A stretch of DNA of 64,000 bases from Liolophura sinensis. Its lineage: Eukaryota; Mollusca; Polyplacophora; Chitonida; Chitonidae. The DNA lies in assembly GCF_032854445.1 (NCBI RefSeq), contig NC_088301.1:22933808-22997807 (forward strand), given 5' to 3'. The notes under the pieces were generated by a model that saw nothing but the letters and a program-made list of their open reading frames with translations, was not told the origin of the DNA and made no database searches. Positions 1 to 13,100 of this stretch are shown here, piece after piece (position 1 is the first letter of the stretch; each line of letters begins with the position of its first letter). The position numbers and the translations under genes are program-made.

Positions 1-1127
1 AGGTTGAGAAGTCTGGGTGTTTTTTGCGGTGGAAGTCTTAACATGTCATTGGCTTTCTGTCCTCAGTCATTGATCTGTGCTGATTTAGATTCAGTGAATG
101 TTAGCATCTCATTCCCCTCCAGTCCCCTGGGTTTCCGGTATTCAGCATCAAGCCAGAGTGGGTTCCCTAAAAAGTGGATGAAAAACTGACTCCGGCAAAT
201 TGGTACCAAGCTTCATTAGGAAATATACATATCACAGTCTACATGTATATGAATTAAGGCCTGAAGGCCTAGTGTCGGCTTCCAAAATATTCAGCAAGCC
301 ATTAGTTGTACTTGCTGCTACATGTAGGGCCAAACACAGCTTTCCCATTTGCCAGACATCAAAAGTTAGAGTTAGAGAATCACAGAGAGTCAGTGTTAAT
401 TATGTTTAACCAGTTTCTGTACAGTATGTTCAGTATCAACTGTGAATAATCTGTGGGATTACACATACATGTACGTGTAGTAAGCACTGTGAATACAAAG
501 TTAGTGACCGTATAATACGCATGCGCACACATGTACATGTGTACAGCTTGAGTTTTGACACACATGTACAGTTTATAAACATGTACGTGAAGGTTTTCTG
601 CTCGTAAGAACGCACAATTGATTATTGCTTTGTGTATGCCTTAATTCCTAATTGTTTATTTTAATTACTTTTAATTATTATTTACAGTATTTACATGTAT
701 GTGTAACTCTTGTTACAAGATAAAGATATGTACATTTTGAGTGCAAAATGATGTCCATATGTCCATATTTTTGTTGTGTGTGTTTGTTTGTTTTGTTTTG
801 TTGTTTTTTTTTTTGACATTTGCATCTTGTTTTATTTTCAAAAATAGACTTTTCATGGAAGAAATGTCAAAGTTTTTTAAATAGCCTTTGCAACGTACAG
901 TGTACATGGTCATACTTTTACATTGTCGTGGCTGGTCATAATAATAATGAATACAGAAAGGTACACAGGATCAGTGAAGGCATCTTCCTTTTGAGATGAA
1001 CAGAGATAATGACCACCCTGTAGTTTTGTGACTTCTAAAAACTTAGGCATCATTTATGATAAATCAGTTATTTAACACGCTTCTTCATGGAGATTATCAT
1101 ATTATTATGTGAACTTTTTATTTGCAG
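1..1127. other. AT-rich intron 5' of the first visible SLC44A1 exon
   Basis: No coding similarity or initiator exon was found here. The stretch is AT-rich, with several ACATGTA words and a T-rich tract near 790-815. It ends with a TTTGCAG acceptor at 1121-1127. It is most simply read as the 3' part of the intron that follows an SLC44A1 first exon outside the window. Confidence 0.6.
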
Positions 1128-4100
1128 GATGTTGAGGAGAAGGCCAATCTCAGCACAAGAGTAAAGAATCGAGGATGTACAGACATTGTCTTCTTATTCG
1201 TCTTTGTGGCATTCTGGGTTGGCATGGTAAGACACAGCCTCCGCACATTTTTCAGATTCACTATGTAGACTTCTGTTATTCTTCAACCTTTTTACATATG
1301 TGTAAGATGTTTATTCAGACATATTCTGAAAGCATTATTCTGTGTGAACTGATAAAATTATACTTGTTTTTTAAAAGCTTTGAAACTGCTCAACCAGTGT
1401 CCCCAAAAGCAAATTTAAGAGTTGCATGAATGGCATTGGAAGTTGCGTTTTCATGTGCGAAAAGTGAGAAATTAGGGTGCATGTACACATATATCAGTTA
1501 CGTAAGAACAGAATGCTTGCGGAACCTTAGTCATTGTACAGTACAGCCCAGACTAAAAGTCAGTTGTTTACCGCTCGTATCGCACTCCGAGATACGGAAT
1601 AGCGCTCCACTGGTGCATGACAAACTCTCTACTGGGCTGTGTTGGAGACCTTCTGAGGTGTGCAGGATTATTGTCGGAAGGTGTGAATATAGTTCCGTCT
1701 ACAGACATAGGCCTATCCTAGTGTGGAGGTGAATGTGCAGTCCCCGTGTTTCAGCTATTTGAACATATACTAGCCTTGAAAGGCGGAAAATTTTTCTGGC
1801 ACTATATAACCTACCGCTGCAAAACAAAATCAATTCATCAACTTGATTAAATATGCGATCAAAGTCTCCGATTGGTGTCGACGGTTGGCACACTAATTTG
1901 ATATACATTTATATTATGCCATATAGAACGATGCGACAGATATTTTATATAGTAAACTGGCCAAATCTTGGCATAAATTTTACAAACCTTTCACTGTATG
2001 CTACTTCCGGTGGAAGGACATGTAGGCCACAGGAACAGTGAATTTAGCCCCAGCAGCCAGTTTTGAGAGATTAGTTTATTCCTACTGTTTACAGTTTTCA
2101 AAACCATACAGTGCATGTCAGTTAATAAAGTTTGACACTTGTGAGTATTATCTCCTTGCTGCAATAAAACATGCCTATTGTTCTGCAATTTTGGCAAAAT
2201 GTCACTGCTGGACACTAAAGGCCAATTCCACTGCACATCTAGCAAGATAGTGTCATAAAATAGAACACTACCTGTTATGTATAACCATTTCCACTATGTG
2301 CGGTGTGGCTTCGGTGCTGCACCGCATCATTTTGTACGCCGCCGCTCGATAACTTTGTTTCTATTTCCAAGACGTGTGGTGTTATTTTAAACCAATCACT
2401 TGCCAGTACAATCAATTGTCCTTTTGTTGCCTGTTTGTTGCTATGGTTTCAAGAGGCAACCATCTTGTATCAACAGCTTGGTCATTTATGTGTGGCGCTG
2501 CTTGCATAGTAACGTGCTGCGAAGATTTAACAGCGCGGCGTGCAATGGAAATTGACCTTAACCTTGCGTGGGTTCTTCTACCAGGTCTCTGCATGGCACT
2601 TCCAAATATTTTATTTGAGCCTGGGATTCTTAGTCCCAGATTAATCCAACAATAATCTGCTTTGCTGTTGCTCCCTATTACACACCAGTGATACTTTTTC
2701 ACAAAAGTATAGTGAACACCAAAACATTACTGTCAAATCATGTATTGTTAAGCATACATTAACAGAGCGAAATGAATTCCATGAAGGCATTTTGTAGTCA
2801 CAGTGTCAGGAAAGAAAAGGTACATTGTGTCTGGTATGCCTAAAATTCTAATCAAGTGTATTGGTGCAAAAGGGAAATTATTACGGTATTACTTTTTCGG
2901 TGAGAAAAACTTTTCAAACGAATTTTTTTTTTCCTTCATGTGATTGCTGTGTGGGTGCTTTTCCTATATGGTTTCAAACAAACTACAAATTCTCCCCGGT
3001 CATATAGTCAAACTCTAACTTGTCCGGTATCATGTTTTCATTTTTTACCACTTCTGTTCATGCAGTTCATATGGTAATATTGCGTTGCACGGCATGTCAG
3101 TGACAAAGTGTTAATTTGGTTTTCTAAATCACTGAGAGACAGATCATTTTGCACTGGCAATTGACTACTACAACAGGGAAAACCTTCTACAGAAGAAATG
3201 AAAGATATTTATGCATCTTTTAACTTGTTATGGGAGATGAAGAATTGGCTAGTTTTAGTAGTTGTAGTTATACATTACAAATCTCACATGGACTCACTCG
3301 CAAATCACTACTTAAAAGAAGATTGCCACTTTGCGATCGAAACTACACACTTAGGATATTTTACTTCGGTTCCATGTGTTGTGTTAGCTTTCAAAATTCT
3401 TTTAAATCATTCTAACAACAAACTATATTTTCCATGATCAACTTCCCACAGCCAGCGTTAGGCGTACCAATACTCAGCCACGTGTGTGTGATCAGTCACA
3501 GTGGACGGATCACTGACTGCAGGTGACTGTTAATAAGCCCTCTACAAACTCTACAAGACCTCTAGGATCGTTGTACTCTACCGTTACATTTACGTATATG
3601 TACAGTGTTATCGTGTATATGTACAACACATACAACCTGACAGTACCTACATGTATAATCAAATTGAAAAACATTTGCTTCCTACTTGGACATGTTGGGA
3701 GTGATAGCCTTGTTATTTGTAGATTGCTGTACATTTATGTGAACATAAAGGAATCCATTTTCATATATGTTACTTCATAATACAACATTGGAGTAGACAT
3801 TAAATATTTGGGTTTTTATTGATCTATAATCTAGTGCTGAATAAAGAACACACTTATATTTCACGCATGAAAAGGTTCTGCCTTGACGATTCTATTGAAT
3901 TATTATTTTTCAGAGGGCCAGGTTTTGAAGTAAATTCCTGGGAGTTTTCACAAAAACATTGACATTTCATTGATTTTGCCAACATGATCTATCATATTCG
4001 CCTGCAAATTGCTTTTGAATGATTTTTCCCGGCCATGCTACTGACATTTGCTGATCCATCGTCTTTATGTTGTTTTTGTGTATTTTTTGTCTCCATGCAG

Positions 4101-7100
4101 ATTTACATTGCTGTGTTTTCAATAAGCAATGGAGATGCGATGCGATTAGTGTATGGCTATGACAGCTATGGAAATACATGTGATGAGCTCAACAACCCCA
4201 TTCCTAATGTCACCTTATCGGGACAAAACATGAAAGGCAGACCGTGAGTATTACTCTCTTTAGATTTTGCCTTGGGAAGTCTTGTGATGCGAACAATCCC
4301 ATCCATCCAGTAGGAATTACATGAGCAAAAAAATGTTTCCGTTTTACCATATGCTTTCGACATGGACAGAAATGATTTGAGGTTTGGCCTCGTAATCAAA
4401 TGTTATTCACTGTGGTGTGAGGAATGTGCAGAGTGAGGTCGCCCCCTTTGGCAGTCTTGAAGAGAAAATATTTATTTTCAATGATCTGCTGCTGGGAGTG
4501 AATCCTATTTCTGTTTCACCCTTGACTAGCACATTATTACAGGCTGGTCTAGAGGCTTGGCTCGCTCGTCCAGATTTGCTCCTGTTAACTCTGACTGAAG
4601 TATTTATATAATTGATTGATGGTGTGCTTTTTATCAGGTCTTCATTTCACACTCAACATTGACCATATCTGCTGGAGGTGAAACTACCATTGATCTGTAG
4701 CAGCTCAGGAAAATAACGATATTTGTGCATGGATTTGATTGTCTTGCTTCAGTTTCTCTCTCAGTGCTGTCAATTGTGCATATCAAAGATCCAAGGGGAA
4801 TGAGATTGGGTGGATGAAAGCAGTCCCTTTCTTTTCACTTGTTGTTATACCAGTTAGTGGGTAATGTAAAGCAGGAAATTCATTCACAAAGTTATGCCAG
4901 ATGCAGACATATTTCTGGTTTTTCCACTTATCCCAGTGTAAATCTGATGCACGTACATGCATCGAAATCAGTAACATCTTGTATCAGTTTCACATTACAT
5001 AGCAGATTCACTCAGCTGTTAAATGTTTGCAGAAATTTGTAATTTTGGCTCGGCTCATCAAACTTAAAATGCGCACTGGATGAGTGTGCGAAAATTTGAT
5101 TAATGTCAACACTAAATTGAAAGTATCCTAACAAGACTGGCTCTTCAGTTATCAGGATTAGAGGGATCATTATTAATACATAGCTGTTGTACATGTATGT
5201 ATATGTTAACACTGCCATGCTTGTGCCAGGAATTTCATTACTCTGTGACTTTTTATGGGATTCTTCCTTGTGTCTAAATACATATCGGTCACTTGGGACT
5301 TACTTTTTCAAACTTTAACACATTTATGTATAGGGCTTTAATGTTTCGGTTTAATACATTTTCCATTTAGCTGTAGACTGAATGATTTTCTGTGAATGAA
5401 TGTGTTGTACAACTTCAAGTATATAATAATTTAAAAAGTGTGCTGATATTATCACTTTTTATGGTTATTTATACACTCACCTACATGTTTATTTACCATA
5501 ATCTTTAAAGCCTAAGTGTATCATGAAAAATTGTTTCCACCGTTCTTTTATACTAAGATGTCCATATCTATGTATACATATATGTTAAGATAAAAGAAGA
5601 CCTGGTTAGGTTTCAAAACAAGACGAAAAAAATGACAGTCTCTCTTAAATACATCTGGAAACCTTTCTGTCCAAACAATTGACTGTACATGTAAATGTTC
5701 TTTGTGTTTTTCATTGTACATACAGTTGATTTATCTATATATTTGATTGGCGTTTTATGCCATATTCAAGAATATTTTCCCTTAAATATGATGGCAGCCG
5801 GCATTACAGTGGGAGGAACCCGAGTAGAGCCTGAGGGAATTCCATGACCATCCACACGTTCCTCGGAGAGGAAGCCAGCATGAGCTGGACTGTACATTCA
5901 GTGTACTGTGCACGTATATGGATAAATCAATATGAACAAATGTTTGTTATTATCCAGAAGATTGGTTTATAAATACCATTTACAGATTCCAACTTAGCAC
6001 ATTGGATGTTTGTTCAAAGTATATGTGTATTAGTCCGGATTTTCTACTGTGTTTATTGTGGTTTTTGTCAAGCCATACATGTTCAGGTGTTCAAATCATG
6101 AGCATGCTATAGCTGATAAAAGTATAGGTATAAAGCAGATCAAGAAAAGAACAAGAGAAGGAGAATGTACGTGCAGCTGTATCAAGTGAGCACATGTCAT
6201 GTGTCAGCTCAGCTGGAGGTGTAGCCGCTGGTTCTTGGCACTGCAGGTTCTGATGTAATCTATACCCATTGTATTAGGAGCAGTGCCTTAATGATAACAC
6301 CAGCCTGATCCTCTGTGACCTGGCTCCCACTACACCGAGTTCACAATGTGTACGTATCACTAACTTATATAATTGCCACCAGCCCTTTACATTTGTCTAA
6401 TTTAAACAAAAACGCTGGCTTGCAGGGTTTTAATTTCCAGCACTTAGTCACCTAATCCTAGTGCCAGAACAAATCGCTTATCTCAGTGCGAGTAGTGACC
6501 CCCTACATGCATTGTGGCAAGTGCCCCGCCCCTCCCCAACCTCAGTGACCTTAATAAGGAGTTTGCACAGCCTGAGGCCTGCATTAAATTAGTGTCATAC
6601 ACACATATTACAGGTAATCAGCCTAACAGTTATGTTGACTATGATAACCCAATTAGCCGTTCTATACAAAAGGGTCAGCATAAACATATACACGTACATC
6701 ATATGGCATCGTCAGTTCGGCATATGTTTTAGGTACACAAAGGTGTGGCTGAACATGCTTTTTGCAAGGTTATGGTATTTGTTAGCAAGCAGATTATTGA
6801 CATTAACGTACTGTGTTTCACAAAAAAACCCCTCTTAAGTGGCCTGGCTTATGGGGCTGATGAATTAATAGGAATCCAGCAAAATGTCTCAATTACGAAA
6901 TGTTAGTGTGGACACGCAGTACATTCACCATCAATGAAAACATGCCATATAGATAAATACTGTACATATACCTGCTTTACTTCAGATTTAATGTTGACTT
7001 GTAGATACATGTAGGTACACACACGTGTGTAACAGTAAATGTATTTCTTTTCATTTGCAAGTTCAAAATTCATTGTGCATACATGTAGAATTTAAAGGAA

Positions 7101-10100
7101 CATGTGCATCTATACGAGACTTGAATTGTAAAAAAAAAATTCTATATGAAGGGGATTTATGGATATATATTTATAAGAACTGCACAGTAAGTACCATAAC
7201 CAGCTGTGACACATTCTCAAATGAAAACCGTTATATATGGGATTATCTTTTTTTAATGCAGATAAAAACTCAAGTGTTTTACACTGCAGGTGTTGTGAAT
7301 TTGATTATGATAGTTTGCACCATGCGTACAAATACAGGGTTTTCATTTTGAATTGGAGAACGAGGTCAGAGTTCAAAAGTAAGCGGCTGAACTGAAAGTA
7401 ATTATGTCACAGTTACTACTGATTTAAATAGTAAGGATATTCAAAGTGGGTGGCTACGGGGACAGCAGTAGACAGCTGTCTGCAGCCAGCTACTTGCCCT
7501 TTTTCACCCTGCAAATAGCACATGCTTGGAAATAAACAGCAGGTCAAGGCCAGTGTCCAGCACTAGATAATATTTTGACATGGGCCAACTGTTTGGTACA
7601 GGACAAAACTGCCATGTAAATAACGTTGTAACTTTTTAAATAATGCGAATAGCAGTAAGATTTGCCATTATGCCCCTCACCAACTTGAGTGTTATTTCCA
7701 GGCTTGTAGCGGTACATGTACATCAAGCTCTTAAATTTACAAGTAACTGCATTATGATGACATACGTGTACACCTGCTTACATCAGACTTCTGTTTCTTT
7801 GAGTGTTGTTGGAATAGTATGCATGTATTGTGTATCATCAGAAACAGAAAACATTGTTTTTTTCAAAAGTACATGTAATCCACAACACTTCAAGGTCGGA
7901 AATATCAACCATGCAATCATATATATTTGTCAGATTGATTCTATCATTGTGTCAAGCAAGCTGAAGATGATGCTACTCATAAATTTGACCAGTCATTGTG
8001 TGAAGCTACATGGAGGAGTAAATTAGAATCATAACACTGAGAATAAGCCCTAATTACATGTAATTTGACCAGTGTTCTGATTGATTTTGTCAGTGATGCT
8101 GGTGCATGTGATAGCCGATCATCGCAGTTGATTTACATGTACATGCGGTACATTTGTTTGTGTTTGGTTTCAGATATGTCTTCTTCATGAATGGCTACAA
8201 TCCGGAGAGTAGCAAGGCTGTGTGTGTTGCCGTGTGTCCAGACCAGCAGCTGGACTTCCAGGAGAATGTGCAGGCCTTCTCCATGCGTACTGGCTATGGG
8301 CTGTGTGATTATGACATACCGGTGGATGATTACACTACAGGGGGCTGGAGGGATGAAAGCTGTCCCAGTCTACCTGTGCCTGCTAGGTGATTTCTTATTA
8401 AATCAAGTTTATTTCAAGTCTATTTCATGCATGTTTCATGCACGTATAGAAATTCATACATTACCCAGTTACTGGTGCACATACATATAACATATACAGA
8501 TTCTTATTACAGCAGACATATATATACATGTATATGTATGTGCGTACATGTAGGTGTAAGCTGTATTCTTGTACTATTATGCAACGTTTCAATTTTTCCA
8601 GTAATCATCTGATACATGTAGTAATGTGGCTTTACATTAAGAACTTTGTTAAGCTTTATCATTGGCGATAATTTGCCAGTCTAGTGCGGATGCTTCTGTT
8701 TAGTCAATATAGTCATCTCATGACCCTCATTGTACAAGTGGTACATCTACATGGCATGATGGTGACCAGTTGTAATTAATACACCATGTCTATGCTGTAA
8801 CAATAATGCATTGTGCATGTAGTAATGAGCCACATGCACCATCAAATGGCCTAAGCTGACTTTAATACATATTTACTTATGAAGGCAGTTGGAAGTGTCG
8901 GCATGAATGCAAAAAGTTCAGTACTGCAAGCACGGTGTGGAAAAAATACTTTTAGTGTTAATAACATTTTGCAAAAAATAGTTGACAACATGGTTAATAA
9001 TTTGTATGAATGAAGGCTGTGGTTTGTATCATGTCTGGGACAACCTAAGTAATACCATGACAGTTCCGTATTGAACTGTCTTATTTATGTATGATTTATT
9101 TGCGGCTGTCACCATTAGTTAGCCCTAAACTATATTGTAATGTCTCTGTCTTTGCTACAGCGTGCCTGTGCTCAACCGCTGTGTTCCCAAGGAGATCCCA
9201 AAACAGTTTATTGATTTTCTCAATAAGTCGGATATTTTTGCGAAAATCCTCGGAGACCTCTACAGAAGCTGGAGAGAGATGGTGGCACTTTGTTTTATAG
9301 CTCTAGGTAGGCTTTATTTTTAGACTGTTTTTGTAATTACACTAAACATACAAGCATTGTCACATTTATAGAGTGATATTTGAATAAACTTGTAAGGTTA
9401 TTTTTTATGTTCCTAATTGTTGCAAGAATTGTTCGCTGATGACGTACATTTACATGCAATGCTTATACATGTAGTGCATAAATAGCTTGAAGCATAACGT
9501 TCAGATTTCTTTCTTAATATGTTCTTTTCAGCGTTGAAAGTTCATATCACCAATGTTATCATCAGGTTTTACATTAGCTTATTACCGTGTTGCAGTAAAC
9601 CCCCCCCACCCACCCAAAANNNNNNNNNNNNNNNNNNNNNNNNNNNNNNNNNNNNNNNNNNNNNNNNNNNNNNNNNNNNNNNNNNNNNNNNNNNNNNNNN
9701 NNNNNNNNNNNNNNNNNNNNNNNNNNNNNNNNNNNNNNNNNNNNNNNNNNNNNNNNNNNNNNNNNNNNNNNNNNNNNNNNNNNNNNNNNNNNNNNNNNNN
9801 NNNNNNNNNNNNNNNNNNNCCCCCCCCCCCCCCCCCCCCCAAAAAAAACCACACTTCAGCACTACAAAACAAATTTTCCAGATCCACTGCAGTACCTGTA
9901 TTTAGGTGATCAATAAATTTTAATTGTCAAAATTACATAACCCTTGTAAAAGAAGACCTCCCATGTTTTTGTATTGTTGCAACTATTCAGGATGACAATC
10001 CAATACAGGATTGCCAGATGCCCCTGAAATCCGTCAAATGGCATGAAGAATGCAAGGATTAACTAACAGAATAACTTCCTGTGCTTATGAATGTTCCATT

Positions 10101-13100
10101 AACATTAAGTATTTTTTATTTATGTTGCAAAACATGGTACATGTAACTTGATTTCCTGTATCACCAGGGAGATGCAGGATGGTGGTAACAATTAAAGACT
10201 CTTGTGTTTTTCAGCTGTTGCTTTTCTCATGGTGTTGGTGTTGAGATTCCTGGCATCTGTCATTGTGTGGGCAATCTTGGGTATCGCTGTGTTAGCCAGT
10301 GTTGGTAAGTGTAACATCCTGAGTTTAACAAATCTCCAAACCATGCTGCAGTAATTATCCAGATTACATCTCATTAAGTTCTTTTGTTAGTTTCCTGTAG
10401 CATTTGACATTCTTTTGTAATCTTTCTCTTTTTCTGCCTTAACAATTTAATAGATGAAGATTTTCAAGAACTCACTTGTGATGATTGTGTTGTTAAAGAA
10501 AACATAAAAGATGACATGGAGTTGGTAGCTGATGATGTCAAGATCTGTTCTTGTTTGCTATATTAAAACCTTGCATTTACAGCCGCCGTCATATAAGTGA
10601 AATATTCTTGAGTACAGCCTGCATATGGTCATGGGTTTCCCCAGGCTGTGCCAATCAAATAAATAAATTATAGTTGGAACGTCTGATAAATGTACGCCTT
10701 TGTGTGTTTGCAGCTGGGACAGCTTCTCTCTGGTGGATGTATGCCTCTCCCAGTAAAACTGCTATGTTTGTTTACAGTTGGGACAGCTTTTCTCTGGTGG
10801 GTGTATGTCTCTCCCAGTAAAACTGCCATGTTTGTGTGTTTGCAGTTGGGACAGCTTTTCTCTGGTGGATGTATGCATCTCCCAGTAAAACTGTACAGGA
10901 CAGCTCTCAGAACATCATTCTTCTGGATGTGGATATTTACAGCCAAAAAGCCTTCTTGGCTTACTCCATAATTGCTACAATCTTGACGGTATGAAACTGA
11001 TTTGTTTTCGGTTGAAATTTAATTTTATTAACAGATGTCACGATATTTTATTAGAATGTTGCTATTGAATTGCAGTTGCTGCTGTACATTGACCAAAATA
11101 AAGCGTGAAAGCAACATTATACATGCATTTCAGTTCTCAAAATACGTAAAACAATCAATCTATTACTTCTCACTGTTTCAGAAAAAAATTGTTGCGCTGT
11201 ATTAGGTGGAGAACATTGCTGACAGGATTTTGTATTCAGACTGTGACTTCTCAATAGTTTTTTAAAACAAAGGAATGAAGCTAAACATATATCACATTAA
11301 ACTTTGTATTCATCATAACAGAAATGAATACAATTGATCTTTACAAGATATTTATTTGGAATGTGTTTTATACATATTTGTGAAGTCAGTTAGGTCAGAG
11401 ACTCAGTATCCAGCTATCACTAGTTTGGTTGTGGCTTTTAAGTCAACTGGAAAATGACTGCCTTCACCTGTTATAAACCTGGTCATTTTTAAATGAGTTA
11501 AAAATTCTGAAGCAGAATTGAAAGCTGTAATTAAGTAAATACATAATTATTTGTGATTTATGATTTCAGGTAATTTTACTCCTGGTCATCTTTGTCCTGA
11601 GGAAGCGTATTGCTCTGACTGTAGCCCTATTTCATGAGGCAGGCAAATGCTTAGCCAGCATCCCATGTCTACTCTTCCAACCACTGTGGACATTCGTAGT
11701 ACTTTTTCTATTTCTGATCTACTGGACAGTTGTACTGGCCTACCTGTCCACTGCAGGTTAGTCAATCCATGGACTTGGTACAAGTACCTTTGGTGTGCCT
11801 TTATAAGCAAGTTTCATGAAATCAAGGTAATCCAGTGATCTAAGAAACCAAGTCTGAACACTACATGTATTCTGATGCACTGGTTGTGTGCTTTTGGCAC
11901 TGAAAAAAGGAACAATGTCCAGGAAGCATACCTGTAAATATGTCATCTCTACAATGCATTAATTGTTGAAATTCTTGACAACAATGTTAGAATGTACATT
12001 GAAACATGGCAAAGAAATTAATCTGAAGTAACCATATAGGAACTCCCTATGTTATTCTTTCATTCTAAATGCCTCTTAATTTAATTTAAAAGTAAATATT
12101 GGTGTGAAATCTTCAATTCGTCTAGATAAGAAAAAAAATGAATTCGTCCAAAGTTAGCACATGAATTGTTTTTAAGGTATATTGCTAGGTTTGTCTTATT
12201 TCCTTTGCATAGAGTATCCCAGTGTCAACGGTCATGGGCTGGTCAAATATGAAGAACACAACATGGTGTCTTACTTCTGGTGGTACCATGTGATTGGCTT
12301 GATCTGGAGCAGTGAATTCATCATTGCATGTCAGCAGTTTGTCGTGTCAGGAACTGTAGCCAGCTGGTATTTTGCTGCGTAAGTTTACGTTTTGATAACT
12401 GATCTTATTGTTAAAAACTGAATCAAACAGAGACTTATGGAAATAGTATGTATGCTTGGGGATTTACAGCATTTGTGGAAATGGTATATGAGTTTGAGGA
12501 CTGCTTTTATTTGAGATGAACTTCTTGTTTTGATATTAAAATCAATCAGATGTAACATCTGTGTCTTGTTGCTCGTTCATCTCTGCAGATGTTGTTGGAA
12601 TTGAACAACACCGTACATGCAGTTTAACACTTTAATTGTAGCTGTTTATATTTCTGTTCATCTCATGGACTGATAACTGTAGGAGGATTGAAATTTAGTA
12701 TGTCTTAATGAAGCCAAAATTGGAATAAATGCTTATTTTATTGTCTAAAATTTCTTGATATGTTATAAATAACACATTACTTCATATTATCCAGGTAAAA
12801 GGTATTTTATTTTCAAGAGCTGTACATGAAGGTGAAGTTCATAGAAACTGTAAAACAGATGTGATATTGCTGGTCCATTGCTTTTATAATATATTGGAGT
12901 CCTTAAGACAAATTCTATTGTGGAAAGATAATATATATGTAAAACCAACCATCAAGTACAATGCTTGGTTTCATATTGACTGCATGTTAACAAAACAAGT
13001 TCCAACTTCTATTGCAGAGAGAAAAATGAGGTTAATAGCTGTGCCATTTGTGGTTCAGTTAAAAACCTTTTTTTCCACATGGGATCCATTGCAGCGGGAT

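Noticed and set aside
1541-1641. Possible small MITE with ACAGCCCAGACT / AGTACTGGGCTGT-like ends
   Set aside because: Inverted ends of only about 11-12 bp, no second copy noticed and no clear target duplication.
9519-9909. ORFs running through the N gap
   Set aside because: They consist mostly of unknown residues and homopolymer C/G translation.
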